Shown in pieces: positions 33,041 to 41,392 of a stretch of 63,347 nucleotides of DNA (position 1 is the stretch's first letter; each line of letters opens with the position of its first letter). The notes under the pieces were generated by a model. The model was not told the DNA's origin, searched no databases, and saw only the letters and a program-made list of their open reading frames with translations. A program made the translations under genes and the position numbers. Source of the stretch: Lutispora sp041687175 (GTDB lineage: Bacteria > Bacillota > Clostridia > Lutisporales > Lutisporaceae); the NCBI RefSeq assembly GCF_041687175.1, contig NZ_JAWLCK010000005.1, forward strand, positions 1 through 63,347, read 5' to 3'.

Positions 33041-34711
33041 ATGAGAAGAAGACATTTTTTAATGACCATGTCTATGTTGATTATCATCAGTCTTTTGTTT
33101 GCTGCATGTGCACCTAAAGCAAGCGGGACTGGAGGCACAGAATCAGAAGGTGCACAGCAAGAGAAAAAAGAAATGGTGCTGAGTTTCAGTCTTGATGCTG
33201 AACCCCCACAATTGGATCCTCAAAAAGGCAGTGATTTGACATCTATTTTTGTACTAGGCCATGTTTTAGAAGGATTGACAAGAGTCTATGACGGTAAAAT
33301 CCAGCCCGGCATGGCAGAAAGCTGGGAAGTGTCTCCAGATGGTCTTGTTTATACCTTCCACTTAAGGGATGCTAAATGGAGTGATGGAGTAGCAGTTACT
33401 GCACAGGATTTTGAATACAGCATCCTAAGACTTCTTGACCCAAATACTGCCGGTGCCTATTCAGAAATAATGGGTTTCTTAATCAAAAACGGTGAGAAGT
33501 TCTATAAAGGTGAAGTAGATAAAAGTGAAGTAGGCCTAAAAGCTATAGACGAAAAAACTTTGGAAATTACTTTGGAAGCTCCAACAGGATATTTCCTAAG
33601 AGTTTTAGGATTCTTGCCTTATTGGCCATCCCGCAGTGATATAGTAGATAAGTTTGGTGAGGCATTTTCCTCTGAAGCTGATAAAATGGTTTATAATGGA
33701 CCCTTTATCATGAAAGAATGGAAACATGAAGAAGCCATTGTTTTAGCAAAAAACGAAAATTATTGGGATAAAGATAAGATTAAGGCTGATATCATAAATG
33801 TTTATATAGTTCCAGATCCAAAGACAGCTATAAATATGTTTGAAACTGGAGAAATCCTTGCTGCTAACATACCTGCAGATATGACCGAGCTTTATGTACA
33901 AAACGGCACCGCCAAATTCTTCCCAGCTGGTGGCTCATATTATCTGCAATTTAACTTTAATCATAAAGATGGACAAATGGGAAAGATACTTAGCAACAAG
34001 AACTTTAGAAAGGCAATATCCTATGCATTGGATAGAGAGAATTTTGCTAAGGCAGTAGCGAAGAATGGCGCATTGCCAGCGACGAGATTTGTTCCGCCTA
34101 CAGTCTCAGGTGTAAATGACAAGTATACCGAAGAATATCCATATGCTCCACTTAATCTTCAGATAGATGAAGCAAAGGCTAAGGAACATCTGGAATTGGC
34201 ACTGAAGGAATTAAACATGACACATGAACAATTGCCTATCTTCAAGCTTTTGACCAGAGATGATGCAGTGAGAAGAACACATATGGAAGCAGTCCAGGAT
34301 ATGCTTAGCAAGACATTAGGAATAAAAACTGATATTGTACAGGTGCCAAAGAAGCAATTCTTCCAGTTATGCGATGACAGTGATTTTGACATCAGCTACA
34401 GCAACTGGTATCCGGATTATGACGATCCTATGACATATATCGATGTATTCATGACTGGAAACGGAGTTAACAGAGGAAGATATAGCAATCCAGCATATGA
34501 TGATGCTGTTAAAACCGCTAAATTGACTCCTGACTTAAAGCTCAGAGGAGAAAAGCTCTTTGAAGCAGAAAAGATTTTGCTTGAGGATCTTCCAATAATT
34601 CCTATGTATTGGGATTCAACTGCATATGTACAATCCGACAAACTGGTAAATTATATAAGATCAATGGTCGGAGCCGATCCAGATCTTATCTACACATATA
34701 TCGAAGAATAA
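33041..34711 (+). CDS. Oligopeptide ABC transporter substrate-binding lipoprotein (SBP_bac_5)
   Basis: A 556-aa OppA-type lipoprotein. The signal peptide ends in lipobox FAAC with Cys23. Family motifs include EPPQLDPQKGSDLTS, EGLTRVYDGKIQPGMAESWEVSPDG and DWYPDYDDP-like NWYPDYDDPMTYIDVF. It captures peptides for an Opp/Dpp permease, but no permease or ATPase gene is adjacent, so it is an orphan or works with a distant system. ATG 33041 is 8 nt after AGGAGGAGG; an upstream in-frame start is in the terminator. Confidence 0.9.
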   Translation: MRRRHFLMTMSMLIIISLLFAACAPKASGTGGTESEGAQQEKKEMVLSFSLDAEPPQLDPQKGSDLTSIFVLGHVLEGLTRVYDGKIQPGMAESWEVSPDGLVYTFHLRDAKWSDGVAVTAQDFEYSILRLLDPNTAGAYSEIMGFLIKNGEKFYKGEVDKSEVGLKAIDEKTLEITLEAPTGYFLRVLGFLPYWPSRSDIVDKFGEAFSSEADKMVYNGPFIMKEWKHEEAIVLAKNENYWDKDKIKADIINVYIVPDPKTAINMFETGEILAANIPADMTELYVQNGTAKFFPAGGSYYLQFNFNHKDGQMGKILSNKNFRKAISYALDRENFAKAVAKNGALPATRFVPPTVSGVNDKYTEEYPYAPLNLQIDEAKAKEHLELALKELNMTHEQLPIFKLLTRDDAVRRTHMEAVQDMLSKTLGIKTDIVQVPKKQFFQLCDDSDFDISYSNWYPDYDDPMTYIDVFMTGNGVNRGRYSNPAYDDAVKTAKLTPDLKLRGEKLFEAEKILLEDLPIIPMYWDSTAYVQSDKLVNYIRSMVGADPDLIYTYIEE

Positions 34712-34780
34712 ATAAAAAGAAGCTCGGTTAGCCATGCTCCCATAGAGAAACGTTTTAAAAGAGGCTAATGGAGGGTATAT

Positions 34781-34823
34781 ATTGGCAGTCAGTGAGTTTT
34801 CGCTGTCTGCCAATTGCTTTTTT
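34781..34823. terminator. Terminator between oppA-like gene and the convergent kinase
   Basis: ATTGGCAG(T)CAG pairs with CTG(T)CTGCCAAT, followed by a T run on the plus strand. It also lies just past the 3' end of the minus-strand kinase and could serve both. Confidence 0.8.
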
Positions 34824-34861
34824 ATGTTACCTCAAACCAGTTCTCAAAAGTCAATTAAGAG

Positions 34862-36130
34862 TTATACAGTAGCCTGAAAAACAAACAATCCGTCCTTGAA
34901 CGAAAACTGATATACACCACCATGTTTTTCCACGATATGAGCCATGCTTTTGGTACCGTAGCCATGCCCTTGTTCTTTCGATACTGGGAGACCCTGATGG
35001 AATATGGGTTGAGTCTGATAGCTGTTGCGAATGTCAATGCACAACTTATTATTCTTTGAATACATACGCAGCTTGATATACCGTTTATTTTTGTATTCTA
35101 TATTTTTACAGGCATGTATGGCGTTTTCCAAAGCGTTTGACAATAGTGAACAAAGCTCAGTATCACTGAAAGGCAGCAAGTCAGGCAGCTTCACATCTAC
35201 CGTCAGAATGATTTCCGATTGTTTTGCTTTGGAGGCGAAAGAGGATATGATCAGATTTACGGTCTCGTTTTCGCAATAACGTATGGGTGTGATGGAGTCC
35301 ATGTCGGACTTAGCAGTCTGCAGATACTCTTTGATTTCATTTGTAAGTCCCTTGGATGCTAGCCCCTGTAAAAGTGCTAGATGGTGGCGCATATCGTGCC
35401 TATAGGCAGCGGCATTCTGATGAACCTTGCGTAAAGATTCAAGTTCTATTTGTGCCTGCCTAAACTGTGTATTCAACATATCCCTCTCTCTTTGAAAATC
35501 TGCCTGTTTTTGAGTTTCTATGTAATAAAGGATCACAAAAACAAAATAGAATACAGATATTGTTGAGGGCATGAATTGAACTGCCCATTCTGCTCCATTG
35601 TATAGCACATCGGTATAAATGGTGGTAACATAATCAAAAATGTAGTAAAAAAGAGGTACACCGCCTAATAGTAGGCATGACTTTGGGGATTTAACCATAA
35701 GCTGCCTAATGGATCCAACAACATATTTTTCCAGTATAAAGTATGCTAGAAACACTGCCCCAACATAAAAAGCGTGGTCTGCAATTTTGCTGCCTAAGGC
35801 GGCTCCCGCAAGGAAGCCGATCCATCGAGGCACTTGACAGCACAGATAAGCGGTAAGCACGCTGATAGCGGATATGTGCCATGGACACTTATAATATATG
35901 GATAAAATAACTATCATCGGTAGATGGATGATCAGCGGATACAGTTTTGCTGTCAAATCCAAGCCCAAAGTCCACCAGCTGATGAATTGAATAAAAAGAA
36001 AAAATGCACATAAAAAGCTTATTATAAACATGTTCTTCCGCGTGGATTCTATTCCAGCTAAGAGAACCGACACCATCACGCCAAAAATCAGAGAAAATCC
36101 AAATCTTATTAGTCCAATAACAGTTACCAT
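34862..36130 (-). CDS. AgrC-type sensor histidine kinase (GHKL)
   Basis: A 422-aa kinase. The N-terminal ~200 residues form about six membrane helices. The cytoplasmic part has a coiled coil, the phospho-acceptor box YRHDMRHHLALL and a GHKL ATPase (LLSNALENAIHAC, HGYGTKSMAHIVEKHGG). This is the HPK10 class that usually senses peptides with a LytTR partner, encoded just upstream on the same strand. No AgrD-like peptide or AgrB processing gene was found. Base composition is visibly more GC-rich than neighbours. Confidence 0.88.
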   Translation of the reverse strand: MVTVIGLIRFGFSLIFGVMVSVLLAGIESTRKNMFIISFLCAFFLFIQFISWWTLGLDLTAKLYPLIIHLPMIVILSIYYKCPWHISAISVLTAYLCCQVPRWIGFLAGAALGSKIADHAFYVGAVFLAYFILEKYVVGSIRQLMVKSPKSCLLLGGVPLFYYIFDYVTTIYTDVLYNGAEWAVQFMPSTISVFYFVFVILYYIETQKQADFQRERDMLNTQFRQAQIELESLRKVHQNAAAYRHDMRHHLALLQGLASKGLTNEIKEYLQTAKSDMDSITPIRYCENETVNLIISSFASKAKQSEIILTVDVKLPDLLPFSDTELCSLLSNALENAIHACKNIEYKNKRYIKLRMYSKNNKLCIDIRNSYQTQPIFHQGLPVSKEQGHGYGTKSMAHIVEKHGGVYQFSFKDGLFVFQATV

Positions 36131-36157
36131 AATTCTTTAACATCTCCAACCATTCGT

Positions 36158-36883
36158 TTATTCCTCCTCCATTTGATAAGCAAGGTACTGCTCTTTAATT
36201 TCTTTTGCCTTGCCCTGTGCAATAGGAATAGAGGTAAGTGTCTGTAAAGTCAATTGTCTATTTTCAATGGTATCCACATACTGCATATTCACAATGAATG
36301 AGCGATGAGTTTTGATAAACTGTCTATATTTCAGAAGATTATCGCAGACAGAGGAAAAGGATTCTATGCATTCGATAACTCTGCCTGATTGCAGGTGATA
36401 AAAAACACTTCTGCCAATGACCTCGACAAAAACCAAATTTGAGGTCAGTATTTTTTGAATTCCCTCATTGCTCTTTACGACAATTGCATCTTCATTTTTC
36501 TCTAATCTTATCCGTTCCAATATATCGTCAAAGGTGAAAAAAAATTTCTCTTTCGATATGGGTTTCAGTACATAGTTGATTGCTTTCACTGAATAGCTTT
36601 CCAAAGCAAACTCGGGCGAAGTAGTAAAGAATATAATAGGCGCGGTTTTGTCATAACTACGGATTTCTTTCGCTACATCAATGCCAGTAAAGCCCGGCAT
36701 AATAATATCAAGACAGTATATATCAAATCGCTTTCTTTTTTCCAAGGCTGAAACCAGCTCAAATCCATTTGAAAAGACTGCATACTCGCAACTAAAATGT
36801 CTTTCTGCTCGATATTGGTTTATGAGTTGAACGATATTGGATAGCTCGTCTATATTGTCGTCGCAAACTGCAATCTGTAACAT
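36158..36883 (-). CDS. LytTR-family response regulator
   Basis: A 241-aa regulator: receiver domain with CDDN and phospho-acceptor in YCLDIIMPGFTG plus YVLKPI, then a LytTR DNA-binding domain (about residues 130-235, IVVKSNEGIQKIL, FIKTHRSFIVNMQYV). LytTR proteins bind paired direct repeats about 21 bp apart. A 21-bp-spaced TTCATG pair lies in the divergent promoter region next door. Of three in-frame ATGs, the third (36883) is correctly spaced after AGGAGGA. Operon order: regulator then kinase. Confidence 0.9.
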   Translation of the reverse strand: MLQIAVCDDNIDELSNIVQLINQYRAERHFSCEYAVFSNGFELVSALEKRKRFDIYCLDIIMPGFTGIDVAKEIRSYDKTAPIIFFTTSPEFALESYSVKAINYVLKPISKEKFFFTFDDILERIRLEKNEDAIVVKSNEGIQKILTSNLVFVEVIGRSVFYHLQSGRVIECIESFSSVCDNLLKYRQFIKTHRSFIVNMQYVDTIENRQLTLQTLTSIPIAQGKAKEIKEQYLAYQMEEE

Positions 36884-36967
36884 AAACATTCCTCCTGTCA
36901 TTTGGCACTCCTAGCTAAGTTTAACATAAGAAACGAATATCTGTAACTATGTTGATATCAAAAAATA

Positions 36968-37035
36968 ATGATTCATGTCAAAAAAATCGCATTTCATGTA
37001 GAAGTTGCTTTTTTTCAGAAGATTTATGATAGATT
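36968..37035 (+). promoter_or_regulatory. LytTR-type operator-promoter, copy A (WG-repeat gene)
   Basis: Direct repeats TTCATGT at 36972 and 36993, 21 bp apart, then TATGATAGATT with GATAGATT at 37028. The first 21 bases (36968-36988) are identical to copy B at 39940-39960, and the 56-bp distance from first repeat to GATAGATT is the same in both. TATGAT (37025-37030) is a plausible -10. It lies between the divergent regulator and the WG-repeat gene. Confidence 0.65.
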
Positions 37036-37096
37036 GAACACTAAATAATATGATTTTTATACTTAACCAAAATACTTTTATAGGAGGCAAAACATC

Positions 37097-39874
37097 ATGA
37101 AGAAACGACTAATTAGCATTTTGCTCATCCTATGTATGATGCTGACCATACTGCCCACAGCGGCATTGGCAGCCCCATCAGAGGATGGAAATTACTATGA
37201 CAGCGATGTCACATGGCTGGGAACTACAGCCGATTATCAAAAGACTCTTAAGGCTATGTTTGATTCAGGATTGCGCAAGGTAGCCGTGGGCGACAAGTAT
37301 GGACTTGTAGACATATATGGAAACTGGGCAGCAGAGCCAATATATGACGAGATAGCTGCACATTACTGGCGCTGGAATTCACAGATGGGCAGAAAATATC
37401 ACCCAACAGGCGATTTTGAATATGAAAGTACTGAGACCATATTCGTTGATGGATATGTTCAGGCAATACGCAATGGAAAAATGGGATTGCTTGACACTAC
37501 AGGCAAGGAAGTAATTCCCTGCAACTACGATGCAGTAGGGCTGCCATCGGAAGGAGTTTGCCGTATCTCAAAGAAGGTAAACGGAAAGACCTATCTTGGT
37601 TATTGGAATCTGGAACTGGGCAAAGAGATTGTAGCACCAGATAAGTACCTAATCCCTGCAGATTACGAATATTTAGGATCAGCTGAAGGCGATTATTTAG
37701 ACGCATTTGATATGGAAGACAGGGATGAGGGACGTAATCCTGTGTTTTTTGATTTCATCAAAGGGTATGCAATGGTGCCTACAGGGAAAGTGGTAAAAGT
37801 CACACAGAAAAATCAATTTGAATATCATAACAGAGATGCATATCTGTTTTACGTCCAAATTATAGATAAAAACGGTAAGGAAGTACTTCCTCAAGCCTAC
37901 CCATTTAATATAACTCCTTCAATAGGCAGGCCGTATCCTCAGGCGGGGCCTTACTTAGTTTATGATGAGCTTTCTACAAAAAGGCTGCGCATGATTGCAG
38001 ATGCAGGTGGCTATGATGTTATCTACTACTCTCACCTGGAGTCTGGAATAGTTGGACAAAAAGGAGTTCTTGTACCTGCCCAATATCATGGAGGTATATG
38101 GGGAAGCTCCATATTGGGTTGGTATCCACCCGGTGCACAAATAAAGCTTATTCCTGAATTGTCCCTGGCGTTAACATATAACTGCGGCTATGATGGCTTC
38201 AGAGAATCTGCAGCCAGATTAGGGGTTATAAACTTCAACAACAAGGTGATTATCCCCCTTAACAATGAATTTTTATCTTATGATTCCGAGAACAAGGTAT
38301 TTAATACAAACATGGGTAATTTCATCTATAAGACAGATGGGACGAAGATTCCAGGAACGGAAAGTCGAGCCCTCTATGACATCGGTGATTATGGTTATGT
38401 AATATTAGGTGATGCTGACTATGATGGAAAGATAACATCTATTAAAGGCGTTATTTCAGTAAGGACAGGCAAAACCTATACCCATGAAAACCTGAAAGGC
38501 AACGGTGCTACGGATGTAAGCTCAAAGGACACTCTTTGGGTGAAAAAGGGCAGCAAATGGGGGCTTGTCAAGGTAGACGGCAGTATTATACTTCCATTTG
38601 AGTATGATGAAATAAATGATTCTGCTTGGGTAGACAAAAAAAACCCCTATGCCATAGTGAAGAAAGACGGCAAAGAGGGCCTGGTTGATATATCGGGACA
38701 GCTGCTTCTGCCCTGCAGCTATTGCAGCATTCAGTGGGCTAATGAAGGCTATATGAATATACAAGATGACGCCACTGGCAAATATGGTATATATAACTTC
38801 AACATCAAAAAAATCACTACCCCATGTGTCATGTCCGGCTGGATTAATACTAATTCAGGTTTTAGTTCCGATGGCCATGGTTCTATTTATGGTACGATGC
38901 ATATTAATGTTGGTAATAGCTTGAATGCTCTGTTTAATATGGATACGGGCAAACAAGTCACTGGTGCTTATTTGGTTATGAAGCCCTTGGGACGTGGCTT
39001 ATTCTACAACACTAATAACGATTATCTCGGACCAGATGGAAAAATTGTCTTTAATAGTGCCGAAGACAGCAGCACCTACACTCTGGTGGTCAAGGACGGC
39101 AAAGTAGGTTCTATCAATGCCTCCAGATTAAAAATAGGCGGCAAGCTGCCCACCACAGCCTATGTCAAACCTGTACCAGAGAAAAAAGCACCAAAATACT
39201 TCCTTGTTGCTAATCCTGATAAGGTATTATATAAGCAGGGTGAGGCCTTCGATATAACCGGCCTGATTGTGCATTACCAGGATGAGAATGGGGCGCGCAG
39301 TGTTATTGACAATTCTAAGCTTAAATTTTATATATCAGATAAAGCAGTGACTCAAGGTGAAAGCTTAACAAGCTCCGGAGTTAAAAGCGTTGATGTTCAG
39401 TATAACGGTAAAACTGTTGCTGACTTTAATATTAATATTGCTGCGGTTAGTGAAAGCGATATTTTGCAAGACGGCGACTATTATATGCAAATTTTAGGTA
39501 AGTATGTCTATCCTGTCCCAGGAGGCGGTTTCTTATGGCTGGAGCTTTCCGACAAGAAACCTGATAAGCCCTTTACTGTAAAGCTCATCAACTATAATAA
39601 AGAACGTGGACCCATGTACTCCATTGAATATGAGGGACGCAGCATCGGACAGCCATCCTCACAGAATGGAGATCAGTTGCGATCAGCCGCCATTACCCAT
39701 GCTTGGAGAATCAACAAATATTCTAATTTCTGCACCATCCGGGATTATGGCAACCAAAAGCTGCTTGTCAACGCCAGCGGTGCAAAAAGTGATAATGGAA
39801 CAAAAGTAACTGTTTGGAAATACACAGGGTCTGCACCTGAACATGGAAAGGTCAAGTTTATCAAAGCTGACTGA
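37097..39874 (+). CDS. Secreted WG-repeat protein with Ig-like and beta-trefoil-like C-terminus
   Basis: A 925-aa exported protein. Signal peptide MKKRLISILLILCMML...ALA, cleavage near residue 25. WG-type units occur at about 65-90 (KYGLVDIYGNWAAEPIYDEI), 130-155 (KMGLLDTTGKEVIPCNYDAV), 485-510 (KWGLVKVDGSIILPFEYDEI), 522-545 and 560. An Ig-like domain (about 700-782) follows, then a C-terminal region (about 785-925) with QDGDYYMQI and NQKLLVNASG resembling a ricin-type trefoil. No sortase signal or SLH domain. Probably secreted and ligand-binding; function unknown. AGGAGG precedes the ATG. GC-rich codons differ from the backbone. Confidence 0.82.
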   Translation: MKKRLISILLILCMMLTILPTAALAAPSEDGNYYDSDVTWLGTTADYQKTLKAMFDSGLRKVAVGDKYGLVDIYGNWAAEPIYDEIAAHYWRWNSQMGRKYHPTGDFEYESTETIFVDGYVQAIRNGKMGLLDTTGKEVIPCNYDAVGLPSEGVCRISKKVNGKTYLGYWNLELGKEIVAPDKYLIPADYEYLGSAEGDYLDAFDMEDRDEGRNPVFFDFIKGYAMVPTGKVVKVTQKNQFEYHNRDAYLFYVQIIDKNGKEVLPQAYPFNITPSIGRPYPQAGPYLVYDELSTKRLRMIADAGGYDVIYYSHLESGIVGQKGVLVPAQYHGGIWGSSILGWYPPGAQIKLIPELSLALTYNCGYDGFRESAARLGVINFNNKVIIPLNNEFLSYDSENKVFNTNMGNFIYKTDGTKIPGTESRALYDIGDYGYVILGDADYDGKITSIKGVISVRTGKTYTHENLKGNGATDVSSKDTLWVKKGSKWGLVKVDGSIILPFEYDEINDSAWVDKKNPYAIVKKDGKEGLVDISGQLLLPCSYCSIQWANEGYMNIQDDATGKYGIYNFNIKKITTPCVMSGWINTNSGFSSDGHGSIYGTMHINVGNSLNALFNMDTGKQVTGAYLVMKPLGRGLFYNTNNDYLGPDGKIVFNSAEDSSTYTLVVKDGKVGSINASRLKIGGKLPTTAYVKPVPEKKAPKYFLVANPDKVLYKQGEAFDITGLIVHYQDENGARSVIDNSKLKFYISDKAVTQGESLTSSGVKSVDVQYNGKTVADFNINIAAVSESDILQDGDYYMQILGKYVYPVPGGGFLWLELSDKKPDKPFTVKLINYNKERGPMYSIEYEGRSIGQPSSQNGDQLRSAAITHAWRINKYSNFCTIRDYGNQKLLVNASGAKSDNGTKVTVWKYTGSAPEHGKVKFIKAD

Positions 39875-39891
39875 TATAGTTAACAAATTAT

Positions 39892-39930
39892 GCCGCTGGC
39901 CTTAAAGAGCCAGCGGCGCAAACCTTTTTT
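39892..39930 (+). terminator. Terminator after the WG-repeat gene
   Basis: GCCGCTGGC pairs perfectly with GCCAGCGGC around an eight-base loop; a T run follows at 39925-39930. Confidence 0.9.
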
Positions 39931-39939
39931 GACAATACT

Positions 39940-40007
39940 ATGATTCATGTCAAAAAAATCATGTTTCATGCAGTGGGCGGTTTTTAAAGGAGAATTTTTG
40001 ATAGATT
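39940..40007 (+). promoter_or_regulatory. LytTR-type operator-promoter, copy B (LemA operon)
   Basis: Direct repeats TTCATGT (39944) and TTCATGC (39965), again 21 bp apart, and GATAGATT at 40000, 56 bp from the first repeat, exactly as in copy A. TTTGAT (39997-40002) is in the -10 position. It lies right after the WG-gene terminator and before the mini-ORF and lemA. Confidence 0.65.
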
Positions 40008-40061
40008 TAATACAAGTTAATGAACCCTGTAGGCTATACAGAAATGAATGGAGGAATTACT

Positions 40062-40118
40062 GTGAAAAAACTATTAGTACTTATGATGACGCTTGTTATG
40101 ACGCTGAGCCTTACATAA
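40062..40118 (+). pseudogene. Truncated signal-peptide ORF
   Basis: GTG start 8-9 nt after GGAGG gives 18 residues, MKKLLVLMMTLVMTLSLT, then TAA. This is a signal-peptide N- and H-region with nothing behind it. It has a promoter and ribosome site like the WG gene, so it looks like the leftover start of a second secreted protein. A leader peptide is an alternative. Confidence 0.5.
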
Positions 40119-40206
40119 AATAACAATTGCTGTTCGTAAGCAATCCCGTAACAAAGGTGGATGAAGTTATTACTCATCCGGCTTACTAAATAAGGAGGGA
40201 ATAAAT

Positions 40207-40761
40207 ATGCTACCAACTTTCATCGCAATAATTGCGATTATAGGGGTAATCATTTTATGGGTAATCTCTACTCAACGGAAGCTTGTGATACTAGATGAGA
40301 ATGTCAGCAATGCTATGAGTCAGATTGGGGTGCAGTTGTCTAGTCGTTTTGATGCTTTGACGGCTCTATTGGATTTGACAAAGGGCTATGCTAAGCATGA
40401 AAGCGAAACACTGATTGAAACAATTAAATCAAGAAGAAGCGTTATTACTGCTAAATCCACACCAGAAGATGTACTGCATCAAGAAGGTGTTATTTCAGAA
40501 GCATTAGGTAGAATTGCCATGGTTACGGAACAATACCCCGAATTAAAAGCAAACCAAACCTATATCAAAACCATGGGCGCGGTGGAAACATTTGAAAATA
40601 TGGTACGCACTAGCCGCCTGATATACAACGACAGCGTGACTAAGTTGAACCGTGAAATCCGAATGTTTCCAGTCTCAATGATTGCCGGTATATTAGGTTT
40701 TCGACAAAGAGATTATCTGGAGGAGCAGACGGCCAAGGCAGATATGCCAAGCATGAAATGA
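40207..40761 (+). CDS. lemA: LemA family protein
   Basis: A 184-aa protein with one N-terminal membrane helix (about residues 3-20) and a long helical-bundle domain typical of LemA (LVILDENVSNAMSQIGVQLSSRFDALTALLDLTKGYAKHE, NREIRMFPVSMIAGILGF). LemA proteins are membrane-anchored with the bundle outside; their role is not established. AAGGAGGGA precedes the ATG. Its stop overlaps the next start (ATGA). LemA next to DUF2207/TPM-like genes is a recurrent bacterial arrangement. Confidence 0.9.
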   Translation: MLPTFIAIIAIIGVIILWVISTQRKLVILDENVSNAMSQIGVQLSSRFDALTALLDLTKGYAKHESETLIETIKSRRSVITAKSTPEDVLHQEGVISEALGRIAMVTEQYPELKANQTYIKTMGAVETFENMVRTSRLIYNDSVTKLNREIRMFPVSMIAGILGFRQRDYLEEQTAKADMPSMK

Positions 40762-41365
40762 GGTGCTCCATGGGCAGAACAATTAAATTTCTGATTCTCT
40801 GTATTCTTTTGTTGTTTGCCTTTCCTCTTGCTGCTTTTGAATCCAATCATGTGGCTACCATGGATATTCAAGTCATCATTTACGAGGACGGTTCCATGGG
40901 TATCATCCAAAACTGGGAGGGGAGCTTTAAAGAAGGAACAGAAATCTATATTCCAATGAATGAGCCTGATTATCTGACTATCAGTAATCTAAAAGTTTCA
41001 GACCAAAATGGTATCTATGAAACAATTCCATATTGGAACATAGACTGGAGCTTTGAAGAAAAAACAAGAAAATGCGGTATTAATTATACAGACAACGGTT
41101 ATGAAATCTGTTTCGGCATCAGCCAGTATGGACAAAATCGTTATACCATTGAATATAAGCTGGATAATGTGGTAGGTGGCTATAGTGACAGGGATGGTGT
41201 AAATTTTCGATTTGTCAATGACCAATCATGGTTACCGCCCATTCCTATCACTACTTGCTTTATAACAATATGAAGAGAGCCGAAGAGCAACGCCAGCAGG
41301 AAAATCGCAGTAGCGGAGGTGGCGGTTTTGCTTCCTTAGGCGGTTCAGGAGGCGGAACAAGATAA
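40758..41365 (+). pseudogene. Internally deleted DUF2207-like membrane protein gene
   Basis: The first frame (40758-41273) encodes a signal peptide and an extracytoplasmic DUF2207-like domain (MDIQVIIYEDGSMGIIQNWEG, GVNFRFVNDQ), then stops after ITTCFITI. In another frame, 41249-41365 encodes YLLYNNMKRAEEQRQQENR followed by a Gly-rich tail ending GGSGGGTR, the usual C-terminus of these proteins. The middle, including the membrane helices, is missing. The simplest reading is a large internal deletion with a frameshift. The N-terminal part could still be secreted as a 171-aa protein. Confidence 0.6.
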
Positions 41366-41392
41366 CTATATATAGTACAGGAGGAAATGCTT

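Noticed and set aside
33041..33110. Tat signal on the OppA-like lipoprotein (RRRHF)
   Set aside because: A clear lipobox and ordinary Sec-type n-region; the arginines alone do not make a twin-arginine motif.
36884..37096. AgrD-like peptide gene near the AgrC-type kinase
   Set aside because: No short frame with a ribosome site and suitable Cys-containing peptide was found, and no AgrB gene is present.
36972..40000. CRISPR-like or mobile-element reading of the repeated block
   Set aside because: Only two copies 3 kb apart, each in a promoter position; no array, spacers or terminal repeats with a transposase.
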